Assembly: GCF_001517425.1 (NCBI RefSeq)
Contig: NZ_FBWL01000163.1
Span: 1-64,000, forward strand
Length of the DNA stretch: 64,000 nt
Direction of reading: 5' to 3'
Source of the DNA: Clostridium sp. C105KSO13
GTDB taxonomy: Bacteria; Bacillota; Clostridia; Lachnospirales; Lachnospiraceae
Position numbers and translations under genes: made by a program
In this document: positions 24,698 to 33,363 of the stretch, in pieces
How positions within the stretch are numbered: the stretch's first letter is position 1
Layout of the letters: each line of letters starts with the position of its first letter
The notes under the pieces: model-generated
What the model was told of the DNA's origin: nothing
The model's input: the letters and a program-made list of their open reading frames with translations, nothing else
Databases searched by the model: none

Positions 24698-26092
24698 ATG
24701 GCTATGAAAAAGCATAGAAGGCACAGGCGAGCTCAAAGAGCCCGCAGAAAAATGACTCCATGGAAAGTGGTACTGGCTGTGGTTGGCGGAGCTTTTATTT
24801 TACTGACAACAGCAGGCGTGGCATTCGCTGCATCAAAGCTGGGCAAGCTGGAGACTACACAGTTGGACACAACAAAATTGAATATTTCTTCAGAAGTTAA
24901 ACATAATGAGACAGGATACTTGAACATTGCGCTGTTTGGCCTTGATTCTCGTGACGGAACACTCACTTCGGGAGACCGCAGTGATACAATTATCATTGTC
25001 AGTCTGAACCGTGAGACAAAGGAAGTAAGACTTTGCTCCGTATATCGTGATACATTGCTGGAACAACCGGACGGCGGCTATAACAAAGCAAATGCGGCAT
25101 ATTCCACAGATGATGCGGAAGGCGCTGTAGGGATGCTGAACAAGAATCTGGATATGGATATACAACATTATGTAACGGTGAATTTTAATGCTTTGGTGGA
25201 TGTCATTGACGCACTGGGCGGAATTGAAGTTGATTTGAAGACACCTGAGGAAGTTCAGCTTGTAAATGGATATGGCAATGAGACATCCAAGGTTACCGGC
25301 AAGGAATTGAAATTACTGGACCACACAGGGAAGCAGCTCTTAAACGGAGTGCAGGCCGTTTCTTATTCTCGAATCAGATATCAGGTCTTTGACGGAGACC
25401 CAAATGACGGAACTGATTTTAGAAGAGCGGAGAGACAGAGGGATGTGCTGGAGCAAGTTGTTAAGAAAGCACAGTCTGCGGACTTATCAACAATAAATAA
25501 GATCATTGATAAAGTATTTCCAAAAGTAGCCACGAATTTCACACTAACGGAGATTTTGGCCTATGCAAAGGATGTTTTTGACTATAAACTGACAGAAATG
25601 TCAGGTTTTCCCTTTGACAAGACTACGGCAACCCTGTCCGGTGTCGGAAGCACTGTAATTCCGGATACTCTGGAAGACAATGTGACACAGCTGCACAAGT
25701 TCTTTTTTGCCGGGGACACATACAGTCCCTCCTCTGCGGTCACTTCAATCAGCTCTCAAATACAGGCATATTCGATGAATACAGCGTCAGTTGAAGAGGC
25801 GGCTTCGTATGAAGATACATGGGGTGTAAGCAGCGGCGACAGTACAGGCTATATTGATTACGGAACTGAGGATTATGGAACTGAGGGTGGAGAGAGTTCC
25901 GCGGATTATGGAACTATCGATTACGGCAGCCCGGACAATGGAACTACGGGGAGCGGCAGCGCTGACTCTAATCCGCAGGATAGCGGCGATACCACGGGGA
26001 CGACTGATGGGGGCGCAGACACATCGGGGTCCGGAGATACCGGCGGTGCAGCGGATGCCACAGATACACAGGGAAAAGATATTGAAGGATAA
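24698..26092 (+). CDS. LytR-CpsA-Psr family glycopolymer ligase, second copy
   Basis: A 464-residue paralogue of the LCP protein encoded at 22387-23652. The N terminus is very basic (KKHRRHRRAQRARRK), followed by one helix (about 24-44). The LCP domain has NIALFGLDSRDG, RSDTIIIVSLN, SVYRDT, KANAAYS and YSRIRYQVFDGD. The C-terminal 85 residues are a Gly/Asp/Ser/Thr/Tyr-rich low-complexity tail with DYGTE-type repeats. It has its own promoter and is followed after 26 bp by the cohesin-like protein gene. Two paralogues in one locus suggest redundancy or two attachment substrates. Confidence 0.92.
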   Translation: MAMKKHRRHRRAQRARRKMTPWKVVLAVVGGAFILLTTAGVAFAASKLGKLETTQLDTTKLNISSEVKHNETGYLNIALFGLDSRDGTLTSGDRSDTIIIVSLNRETKEVRLCSVYRDTLLEQPDGGYNKANAAYSTDDAEGAVGMLNKNLDMDIQHYVTVNFNALVDVIDALGGIEVDLKTPEEVQLVNGYGNETSKVTGKELKLLDHTGKQLLNGVQAVSYSRIRYQVFDGDPNDGTDFRRAERQRDVLEQVVKKAQSADLSTINKIIDKVFPKVATNFTLTEILAYAKDVFDYKLTEMSGFPFDKTTATLSGVGSTVIPDTLEDNVTQLHKFFFAGDTYSPSSAVTSISSQIQAYSMNTASVEEAASYEDTWGVSSGDSTGYIDYGTEDYGTEGGESSADYGTIDYGSPDNGTTGSGSADSNPQDSGDTTGTTDGGADTSGSGDTGGAADATDTQGKDIEG

Positions 26093-26118
26093 TCAACAGT
26101 CAAAAGAGGTGGAGTAAG

Positions 26119-27633
26119 ATGAAGAAGATAGGAAAAAAGATAGGCAGTATACTACTGATGTTATGTTTGACCGTGTCATGCTTTTCGATTTCAGCGTTTG
26201 CAGCCGACGGAACCATACAATTTTCTGATCCGTCAGCGAAGGCAGGGGACAAAGTCACGGTTAAAGTGAAAGCTGAGTCGGGGACTTCTCCAATCGGGGA
26301 TGTTGATATGACAGTCACATATGACACTTCGGTCTTGAAGTTCGTGAGCGGTACAAATGCAGCCGGAGGGGACGGTACTCTGCAGTTATCTGCAAAAGGA
26401 GACGGTACAGCCGCAGAGGTTTCCTACGAGCTGGAGTTTACGGCATTGAAGGAAGGCACGGCTACACTGCAGGTGACAGCGTCGACAGCGTATTTATACA
26501 ATGATGAAGCTTTAAATCTGTCCGCAGGGACATCCACAGTAACCATTCAGGGAGGAAATGCCGTAACCGACACAGAAGATGACAGCAAAGCCTCATCCGG
26601 AGGTCTCCAGGTAGAAGTGGACGGGGAAAAATATACAGTCAATGAGAACTTTTCGGAGGCAGCTATCCCAAAGGGATTCAAAGCTACCCCCATGGAACTG
26701 GACGGAACAACCACTAAGGCAATGCAGCAGGAATCCAGCGGCCAGTACATGTTTTACCTTGAGGACAGTGATGGCAATTCTGATTACTTCCTCTACAGTA
26801 CAGATGACGGCTCATTTTCCCCGACTGCAGTGGTGGATGTGAATGCAGATGTCTCCATCTATCTGATGAATCATAAGGACACAGAGGGTCTTCCTTCCCA
26901 ATATAAGGAGACTACATCAGATATGGCAGGTAAGGTTTTTACTGTATGGCAGGACATGTCTGATCAGGAATATTACCTTGTGTATGCGCTGAGCAGTGAA
27001 GGAAATAAGGGATATTACCAGTATGATTCAACCGAAGGAACATACCAGAGATATACAGCTCAGGCAGTTGAGGAAGAAAAAAACACCAATGCTGCCATGA
27101 ACAAGGTTATGAATTTTTTGGAAAAGCATTTGATTGTGATTATGTGTGCCATTTGGGGGGGCATTCTTCTGCTTTTGATTATTATTATTGTAATGGGAGT
27201 GAAACTATCCCACCGCAATCAGGAACTGGACGAGCTGTATGACGAATATGGTATCGATGATGACGGTGATGACAACAATATGCCGCCGGCAGGAGGAAAC
27301 AAGTTACGAAAACGGCTTGTTGGCCTGGATGATGACCTCGATGATGATAACTTTGATGAGGACGACTTCGAAGATGATGACTTTGAAGATGATGACTTTG
27401 AAGACGAGTACGATGATACAGGCGACTTCGAAGAAGACGAATATTATGACGATGAAGAAGATTATGAAGCAGAAGGTGACTTTGACGAGGATGATTTTGA
27501 GGATGTAGACGATGATTTTGAAGAAGACGCGTTTTTGGATGAGAAGCCTTCACGAAAACCTGCGCGAAAACCAGCACGCAGACCAAATAACAAGCAGGAC
27601 GATGATTATTCGATAGATTTTATAGATATTTAG
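26119..27633 (+). CDS. Cohesin-like surface protein with transmembrane helix and acidic cytoplasmic tail
   Basis: Order of parts: a signal peptide ending near AFA (residue 30); a cohesin-type beta domain (about 30-145, with SAKAGDKVTVKVKA and VTYDTSVLKFVSG); a less clear extracellular region to about 325; one transmembrane helix (about 336-360); and a cytoplasmic tail. The tail has about 100 residues dominated by Asp and Glu in short DDFED-type repeats, then a basic RKPARKPARR stretch. Cohesin domains usually bind dockerins, but here no enzyme scaffold is present. It may bind a wall component and report inward. Function is not known; placement behind the LCP genes links it to the cell wall. 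Confidence 0.72.
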   Translation: MKKIGKKIGSILLMLCLTVSCFSISAFAADGTIQFSDPSAKAGDKVTVKVKAESGTSPIGDVDMTVTYDTSVLKFVSGTNAAGGDGTLQLSAKGDGTAAEVSYELEFTALKEGTATLQVTASTAYLYNDEALNLSAGTSTVTIQGGNAVTDTEDDSKASSGGLQVEVDGEKYTVNENFSEAAIPKGFKATPMELDGTTTKAMQQESSGQYMFYLEDSDGNSDYFLYSTDDGSFSPTAVVDVNADVSIYLMNHKDTEGLPSQYKETTSDMAGKVFTVWQDMSDQEYYLVYALSSEGNKGYYQYDSTEGTYQRYTAQAVEEEKNTNAAMNKVMNFLEKHLIVIMCAIWGGILLLLIIIIVMGVKLSHRNQELDELYDEYGIDDDGDDNNMPPAGGNKLRKRLVGLDDDLDDDNFDEDDFEDDDFEDDDFEDEYDDTGDFEEDEYYDDEEDYEAEGDFDEDDFEDVDDDFEEDAFLDEKPSRKPARKPARRPNNKQDDDYSIDFIDI

Positions 27634-27643
27634 ACCAAAGGCA

Positions 27644-27677
27644 AGGGTGCTGCAGTTCAATTGACAGCACTCTTTTT
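27644..27677 (+). terminator. Rho-independent terminator of the polysaccharide locus
   Basis: Nine-base arms (27644-27652 and 27665-27673, one G-U), a 12-base loop and a T-run follow the acidic-tail gene closely. Confidence 0.75.
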
Positions 27678-27711
27678 GCTGTTACAGCTAAAAAAGATAG
27701 CTTTTATAGAA

Positions 27712-27740
27712 TTTACAACATGTTAAAAATTTGTTACAAT
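27712..27740 (+). promoter_or_regulatory. SigA-type promoter of glmS
   Basis: TTTACA (27712-27717), 17-bp spacer, TACAAT (27735-27740). The leader of about 100 bases that follows has two short palindromes: TTTCATGC/GCATGAAA at 27771-27788 and ATAGCTA/TAGCTAT at 27812-27827. The second lies just before the GAAGGGAG ribosome site. No glmS ribozyme core is recognisable in it. Confidence 0.6.
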
Positions 27741-27848
27741 ATATTGATACGAGGGTCAAAAGGTTATGCGTTTCATGCCTGCATGAAAAAGCTTAACTTT
27801 GGGACCATATAATAGCTAAATAGCTATATGAAGGGAGTACATATTATT

Positions 27849-29675
27849 ATGTGTGGAATAGTTGGATATGTAGGCGAAGAACCGGCGGCTCCGATCTTGC
27901 TGGAGGGTCTGTCGAAGCTGGAATACAGAGGATATGACTCTGCGGGAATTGCCGTGTACGATGGAAAAGAAATTGAGATGAAGAAATCCAAAGGGCGGCT
28001 CAAGGTGCTGAATGAACTGACACATGATGGTGCCACATTGCCGGGAACTGCAGGAATCGGGCATACAAGGTGGGCAACTCACGGTGAGCCTTCTGATATC
28101 AATGCGCACCCTCAGTTTAATAAGGATGAGAGTATTGCCGTAGTACACAATGGAATTATCGAGAATTACCTGAAGCTGAAAAAAAAGCTGATTGGCAAAG
28201 GCTATGAGTTTATATCTGATACGGATACAGAAGTTATAGCCCACCTGCTGGACTATTATTATTCCGGAAACCCTCTGCAGACCATCATAAAAATCATGCA
28301 TCGGATGGAAGGCTCTTATGCGCTGGGGATTATGTTCAAGGATCACCCCGATGAGCTGTATGCGGTGAGGAAAGACAGCCCCCTTATTGTAGGAAAAGCG
28401 GAGAGTGGAAGTATCATTGCATCGGATGTCCCTGCAGTACTGAAATATACAAGAGATGTTTACTTTATTGAGAATGAAGAAATTGTCAGGCTGACAGATG
28501 ACACGTTGGAATTCTTTAACGTAGATGAGGAATCGATTCAGAAAGAAGCCACCCACATTGACTGGGATGTAGATGCAGCAGAAAAGGGCGGCTATGAGCA
28601 CTTTATGCTGAAAGAAATGTATGAGCAGCCAAAAGCTATTGCAGATACATTTTCTCCCCGCATCAAGGGCGGAGATATTGTCATCGATGAGTTGAATATG
28701 ACCGAGGAAGAAATAAAAAACATCTGCAAAATTATGATTATTGCCTGCGGTTCTGCCTCCCACACAGGTATGACGAGCAAATACATTTTTGAGGGGATGG
28801 CAAGAATTCCGGTAGAAGTGGATCTGGCATCAGAATTCAGATACCGCAATCCTATCATTGAAGATGGAACTTTGGTTATCATCATAAGCCAGTCCGGAGA
28901 GACTGCTGATTCACTTGCTGCTCTTAGAGAGGCTAAGGCAAAAGGAGCCAGGGTACTGGGAATTGTGAATGTGGTGGGAAGTTCCATAGCTAGAGAAGCG
29001 GATAATGTTATGTACACTTGGGCAGGACCGGAGATTGCGGTAGCTACCACAAAAGCATATTCCTGCCAGCTCACTGCCTTGTATCTACTTGCAATGAAAT
29101 TTGCCAGAGTACGCGAAAAAATCACAGCTGAAGAACTGAAATCTTATATAGAAGACTTAAAACGGATTCCGGATCAGGTGGAACTGCTTCTGAATAATAA
29201 AAACAAGATTCAGAAATTCGCAAACAGATACCTGGCTGCAAGAGATGTATTCTTCATCGGCAGAGGGATCGACTATGCAATTTCTATGGAAGGTTCCCTG
29301 AAGCTGAAAGAAATATCCTATATTCATTCGGAGGCATATGCGGCAGGCGAGCTCAAGCACGGAACTATCTCGTTGATAGAAGAGGGAACTCTGGTGGCAG
29401 CGGTGCTGACCCAGGAAGAACTGTATCAGAAAATGATCAGCAACATGCGGGAAGTGAGTACCCGGGGGGCCTTTGTACTTGCAGTGACAAACGAAGGAAA
29501 CAGCGAAGTGGAACGAGCTGCCGACTATGTCATTTATATACCGAAGACAAACAATTATTTCACTAACTCACTGGCAATCATACCACTGCAGTTATTTGCA
29601 TACTATATAGCTGTAGGCAGAGGCTGCGACGTGGATAAACCAAGGAACCTGGCAAAATCTGTAACGGTTGAGTAG
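27849..29675 (+). CDS. glmS: Glutamine-fructose-6-phosphate aminotransferase (isomerizing)
   Basis: Makes glucosamine-6-phosphate from fructose-6-phosphate and glutamine, the entry to UDP-GlcNAc and so to peptidoglycan and wall polymers. The N-terminal class II glutamine amidotransferase domain starts with the nucleophile Cys2 (MCGIVGYVG) and shows GIGHTRWATHG and VVHNGIIENY. Two SIS domains follow (about 280-420 with ACGSASHTG and ISQSGETADS, and 450-595 with FIGRGIDYAISMEG). The ATG at 27849 is required so that Cys is residue 2; the open frame begins earlier at 27828. The length of 608 residues is normal. Confidence 0.96.
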   Translation: MCGIVGYVGEEPAAPILLEGLSKLEYRGYDSAGIAVYDGKEIEMKKSKGRLKVLNELTHDGATLPGTAGIGHTRWATHGEPSDINAHPQFNKDESIAVVHNGIIENYLKLKKKLIGKGYEFISDTDTEVIAHLLDYYYSGNPLQTIIKIMHRMEGSYALGIMFKDHPDELYAVRKDSPLIVGKAESGSIIASDVPAVLKYTRDVYFIENEEIVRLTDDTLEFFNVDEESIQKEATHIDWDVDAAEKGGYEHFMLKEMYEQPKAIADTFSPRIKGGDIVIDELNMTEEEIKNICKIMIIACGSASHTGMTSKYIFEGMARIPVEVDLASEFRYRNPIIEDGTLVIIISQSGETADSLAALREAKAKGARVLGIVNVVGSSIAREADNVMYTWAGPEIAVATTKAYSCQLTALYLLAMKFARVREKITAEELKSYIEDLKRIPDQVELLLNNKNKIQKFANRYLAARDVFFIGRGIDYAISMEGSLKLKEISYIHSEAYAAGELKHGTISLIEEGTLVAAVLTQEELYQKMISNMREVSTRGAFVLAVTNEGNSEVERAADYVIYIPKTNNYFTNSLAIIPLQLFAYYIAVGRGCDVDKPRNLAKSVTVE

Positions 29676-29680
29676 AGCAT

Positions 29681-29753
29681 TTAGCGAGGTTATCTCGAGA
29701 TTAGTGCGAAATACATCCTGACACTTGACGAGGTTACTTTGAGTCTAGGGACG
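29681..29753 (+). repeat. Two imperfect 28-base motifs downstream of glmS
   Basis: Copies at 29681-29708 and 29725-29753 share the core CGAGGTTA, then a TAG about ten bases later and a terminal CG; about two thirds of aligned positions agree. Each can fold on itself (CGAG/CTCG in the first copy). Together with acatcc at about 29713 and gggatgt at 29753-29759 they could form a larger structure. The gap to the next gene (29676-29879) also holds a weak TTTCCA-17-TATAGC promoter at 29819-29847. Confidence 0.45.
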
Positions 29754-29879
29754 GGATGTTACCGCTGGGGCCGGTACTTAACATGGCTATTTCAATGTTT
29801 ATTAAATGTTTAAACACATTTCCATCACAAAGAACGGCTATTATAGCAATATAAAATACAAGAGAAAGAAGGAAGCTTT

Positions 29880-31196
29880 ATGGAAAATCAATATAATTAC
29901 TATAATCCTGACGGACAACCGGGAAATACTCAATATAATAGCCAGTCAAATCAATCAAACGGAAACAGGCCTCCAAAAAAGAAAATGCCGAAGGCTGTTG
30001 CAGTGACCGGATTTGCGTTGTTATTTGGAGTGGTTTCAAGTGCAACATTTTTAACTTCAAACATAGTAGGGAATAAGGTCCTGGGGCTTAACGAAGCTTC
30101 TTCATCCTCCCCGGCCGCAGCCAAGACTGCAGCACCCGTGAATAATTCTAAATTGACAACATCCTCCAGTGTGATAACTTCTGATGTATCCGATGTAGTA
30201 GATACTGTAATGCCATCGATTGTGTCTATTACAAACATGAGTGTTCAGCAGGTACAGGATTTCTTCGGAGGGGTTTCCCAGCAGGAAAGTGAGAGTGCGG
30301 GAACGGGAATCATTGTTGAACAGAATGACTCTGAGCTGCTGATTATAACCAATAACCATGTGGTAGCAGGCAGTGAGACACTGACCGTCACATTTAATGA
30401 CAATAAAAGCGTAGGAGCAAATATTAAAGGAACAGATCCGGCACACGACGTTGCTGTAATAGCAGTTCCTCTGAAAGACATTTCCGGTGATACGATGGAC
30501 TCTATCTCAGTTGCCACCATGGGAGATTCTACAAAATTAAAAGTAGGAGAACCTGCCATTGCTATAGGTAATGCACTTGGATATGGGCAGTCAGTCACAA
30601 CAGGCGTTATCAGTGCTACAGACCGTGAAGGTGCACAGGTTGTTGATCAGACCACCGGCGAGACAGTTTCCAGCGATGTAAAACTGATTCAGACAGATGC
30701 AGCTATTAATCCCGGCAACAGTGGAGGTGCATTGGTGAATGCAAGTGGAGAAGTAATCGGAATCAACTCCTCCAAACTTGTAGGAAGTTCTGTTGAAGGT
30801 GTAGGCTATGCAATCCCAATCAGTGCTGTATCCGACATCATCACTAATTTGATGAATCAGGAGACCAAAACAAAAGTCGGCGAGAAAGACAGAGGATATC
30901 TTGGAATTGAAGGATTTGATGTAACTTCAGAATATTCGGAAAGATTCAGCATGCCTCTTGGCGTGTACATTAACGGCGTTACCCGCGGAAGCGGTGCAGA
31001 AAAAGCAGGCCTTACAAAAGGTGGCATAATTACAGCTTTAAACGGAACTACAATCGACAATATGTCTACTCTTCAGGAGCAGCTTAAGTACTATGCAAAG
31101 GGCGATACTGTAACACTTACCGTACAGGAGCCAGGAAATAATGGAAACTATAAAGAACAAACTTACAAAGTTGTTTTAGGTACAAAAGCAAAATAA
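29880..31196 (+). CDS. HtrA/DegP-type membrane-anchored serine protease with PDZ domain
   Basis: Degrades or monitors misfolded exported proteins. It has a cytoplasmic Asn/Gln-rich N terminus and one transmembrane helix (about 38-60). The trypsin-like domain carries His160 (ITNNHVVAG), Asp190 (PAHDVAVI) and Ser281 (INPGNSGGALVN), and a C-terminal PDZ domain spans about 335-430 (GYLGIEGFDV, GAEKAGLTKGGIITALNG). All three catalytic residues are in place. It stands alone, followed directly at its stop codon by a repeat-element hairpin. Confidence 0.93.
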   Translation: MENQYNYYNPDGQPGNTQYNSQSNQSNGNRPPKKKMPKAVAVTGFALLFGVVSSATFLTSNIVGNKVLGLNEASSSSPAAAKTAAPVNNSKLTTSSSVITSDVSDVVDTVMPSIVSITNMSVQQVQDFFGGVSQQESESAGTGIIVEQNDSELLIITNNHVVAGSETLTVTFNDNKSVGANIKGTDPAHDVAVIAVPLKDISGDTMDSISVATMGDSTKLKVGEPAIAIGNALGYGQSVTTGVISATDREGAQVVDQTTGETVSSDVKLIQTDAAINPGNSGGALVNASGEVIGINSSKLVGSSVEGVGYAIPISAVSDIITNLMNQETKTKVGEKDRGYLGIEGFDVTSEYSERFSMPLGVYINGVTRGSGAEKAGLTKGGIITALNGTTIDNMSTLQEQLKYYAKGDTVTLTVQEPGNNGNYKEQTYKVVLGTKAK

Positions 31197-31272
31197 AAAG
31201 GGGTCTGACCCTTTTGGCCTCCATATTCAGAGTATTCTGAATATGAGCCGCAAAAGGGTCAGACCCCCTTTA
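31197..31272. repeat. Inverted-repeat element, copy A (after htrA)
   Basis: A palindromic unit of about 75 bp starts at the base after the htrA stop. Outer arms aaaggggtctgaccctttt and its complement (ending at 31271) enclose an inner hairpin catattcag/ctgaatatg at about 31221-31244. The outer arm contains the self-complementary core GGGTCTGACCC. It can act as a transcription barrier for htrA. Related copies lie at 39099-39143 and 60682-60900. Confidence 0.8.
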
Positions 31273-31283
31273 ACAAGGAGGCG

Positions 31284-31589
31284 ATGAAATTGGAAGAGAA
31301 TCAATGCTGCCCAAAGACAAAACATCGAGATAAAGATGAATACACTTGCCTGATTCACCGTCTGAACCGGATAGAAGGCCAGGTGCGGGGGATTAAGAGC
31401 ATGGTGGAAAATGACAGGTACTGTGTTGATATACTGGTGCAGGTATCTGCTATCCAATCGGCATTGAATGCCTTTAATAAAGAGTTGCTTGCGAACCATA
31501 TCCGCACCTGCGTTGTGGAGGATATCCGGGATGGTAAAGAGGACGCGGTGGATGAGTTGTGCACAACCATACAAAAATTAATGAAATAA
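31284..31589 (+). CDS. CsoR/FrmR-family metal- or sulfur-sensing repressor
   Basis: A small all-helical DNA-binding repressor (DUF156 family) of about 100 residues. It has the helix HRLNRIEGQVRGI and the sensor residues Cys47, His72 and Cys76, matching the C-HxxxC pattern of copper-sensing CsoR. Two extra Cys at 8 and 9 are unusual and may form another thiol site. ATG 31284 is very close to AAGGAGG; TTG at 31290 would have better spacing, so the start is uncertain by two codons. No copper-export gene is adjacent; its target is not evident. Confidence 0.85.
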   Translation: MKLEENQCCPKTKHRDKDEYTCLIHRLNRIEGQVRGIKSMVENDRYCVDILVQVSAIQSALNAFNKELLANHIRTCVVEDIRDGKEDAVDELCTTIQKLMK

Positions 31590-31595
31590 TAGGAT

Positions 31596-31639
31596 AACAG
31601 GTGCTCTGATACGTACAAATGAATTTCAGGGCACCTGTT
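31596..31639. terminator. Hairpin between convergent genes
   Basis: Thirteen-base arms (31596-31608 and 31627-31639, aacaggtgctctg with one mismatched pair) enclose an 18-base loop. The T-tail is weak on both strands, but the position between two convergent stops fits a shared terminator. Confidence 0.6.
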
Positions 31640-31642
31640 CCT

Positions 31643-33058
31643 CTAAAAACCGGTTGGATGAACGCCGGTTTTTAATTCATCTACGTAGTAATTCCATACC
31701 TCTTCATTGAAATCCAAAGTTTTTAAACTGCCGTCCGCTATCTTACTTTTCAACATCTTGTTTATCTTATCTGTTTCAAAATAATAAAATCTTTCAGATT
31801 GATATGTGCTGTCTATGTAATAAACAATATTGATTCTTGGAGAACAAATAACGGCAATGTGGGGCATGTCACAGTTTACAAGTTGTAACTTATCAGCCTT
31901 CTCCTGATCCAGATACAGGCTGAAGCGCTCCAGGTAGGGCAGACGGTCTTCCTGTGAAAAACTAACAGCTCCGAGGAGTGGGGCAATGGCTTTTCCGGTG
32001 GCAAAAAAGCCTGTCATTGCATCAAGGGTTACAGTAAAGGGTGTCTCTTTTGTCAGAATATAATTAAATAGTTTACAGATAGAATCTTTTATAATGTCTT
32101 TTCCATCTAATACATCCAGCTCATGTCTTTCAAGTAAGTATCCCAGAGAAATAAAATTGTATACTGCATCTACACCTTTTGAGAGGAACTTATCAATGAT
32201 TCCAGGATTCTTTTCCAAAAGAGCAGAAGCTTCACTTCTGTTGTAGCTGATTTTTCTGATTTTTTTCTTCATAAGATTAGTGAAAAATGTACTGAGATAG
32301 CTTTTGTGCCGGATGGCTGTCAGAAGAGGCGTGCCATCGGACATAACATTGAAAGCTAATAGAATGTGATTTTTCAGCAGCACAAAGTAAGACTCCATTT
32401 TTTCTTCTGTCACCCATAAATCCACGTTAGCAAACTCATAAAGTTTTGGAATGGATGAAAGAAGTGTCATACCATACTTATCAAAGATAGTATCTAGCAG
32501 GGAATAGTTAAAAATATGATTTGTGGAGAGAATTTTCCAGTTTTTTAAGGCTATAGTTTTAAGCCGTACAAAGGTGTCGGAATATGACGGATGAAACAGC
32601 GGCAGAGTACTGTAAATCGGCAGGGTCTCATCGACAGCATTTGTAATTTGATCGGACAGAAGGATGCAGACCATATTTAAAACGGCCTTTTTCCCTATAA
32701 AACTAGTTTCTGTATCAGGGTAATCTTTATTCTCACTGTTCCCTTCAATAAAGTCTCTGTCTATAGAATATTCTATGGCAGAGGCAAGAAATATTTCGAA
32801 TTCATATTTTGAACTGAAATCGTAAATAACCGGGAAGGTTTCCTCTAGTTTCATATAGCAGTTGTAATCATATATAGTTTCAGCCAGGTAAAGGGCCGCC
32901 TGCTTACTGAAAGCTTTTTTCTCTTTTAGAATTGGCAGCCTTTTTCCCGTCAGGATTTTGCTCAATCCGCTTGGTGTCATATGCATATTAAGTGCAAAAT
33001 CAGTCTTAGGCATCTTTGCAATGCAAATCAATTTTTCTAGTAATTTGCCAGTCTTCAT
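31643..33058 (-). CDS. Putative HTH regulator divergent from the adhesin gene
   Basis: A 471-residue protein. The N terminus (about 1-70) resembles a helix-turn-helix unit, with KTDFALNMHMTPSGLSKILTGKRLP as an XRE-like recognition region in outline. The remaining 400 residues are mainly helical, without a recognised domain, transmembrane segment or catalytic motif. It is divergently placed to the giant adhesin gene, with 305 bp between them that hold paired repeats. Regulation of the adhesin is the simplest reading, but this is inference from position and a weak HTH match. Confidence 0.55.
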   Translation of the reverse strand: MKTGKLLEKLICIAKMPKTDFALNMHMTPSGLSKILTGKRLPILKEKKAFSKQAALYLAETIYDYNCYMKLEETFPVIYDFSSKYEFEIFLASAIEYSIDRDFIEGNSENKDYPDTETSFIGKKAVLNMVCILLSDQITNAVDETLPIYSTLPLFHPSYSDTFVRLKTIALKNWKILSTNHIFNYSLLDTIFDKYGMTLLSSIPKLYEFANVDLWVTEEKMESYFVLLKNHILLAFNVMSDGTPLLTAIRHKSYLSTFFTNLMKKKIRKISYNRSEASALLEKNPGIIDKFLSKGVDAVYNFISLGYLLERHELDVLDGKDIIKDSICKLFNYILTKETPFTVTLDAMTGFFATGKAIAPLLGAVSFSQEDRLPYLERFSLYLDQEKADKLQLVNCDMPHIAVICSPRINIVYYIDSTYQSERFYYFETDKINKMLKSKIADGSLKTLDFNEEVWNYYVDELKTGVHPTGF

Positions 33059-33180
33059 ATTACCTATTCCTCCCTCTCATCTCAAGGTAAATCACTTCAC
33101 TAATTATACAACAAATTGTTGCTTTTTCGCTTTCTGTTAAAAGAAAATATAACGCTAAAATTTACCAATCACGGAAAAAA

Positions 33181-33227
33181 TAGTAACTATTACTACTGGA
33201 AATGAAAAGAAATAAGAACTATTACTA
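33181..33227. promoter_or_regulatory. Candidate operator repeats in the regulator-adhesin gap
   Basis: The 11-mer aactattacta occurs at 33185-33195 and 33217-33227, 32 bp apart, or about three helical turns. The first copy lies in a TAGTAA/TTACTA palindrome. They are the only clear repeats in the 305-bp intergenic region (33059-33363), which otherwise is AT-rich with no confident promoter. Confidence 0.5.
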
Positions 33228-33363
33228 ACTTATCTTTTCAAGCGAAAGGAAATTTAAACGCATACAATTTATGCAAGAGTATTTTGTGCAATTACAAGAA
33301 CATGTTGCATAAACTTACTGTAATAAGATACTGAAAATAATAAGAGAAGGGAGAAAGAAGATA

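Noticed and set aside
27185-27586. Antisense His/Arg-rich open frame across the acidic tail of the cohesin-like gene
   Set aside because: It is a shadow of the repetitive GAT/GAC/GAA codons of the acidic tail on the other strand, with no ribosome site.
27741-27848. glmS ribozyme or glmS riboswitch in the leader of glmS
   Set aside because: The leader is only about 100 bases and lacks the conserved ribozyme core; only two small palindromes are visible.
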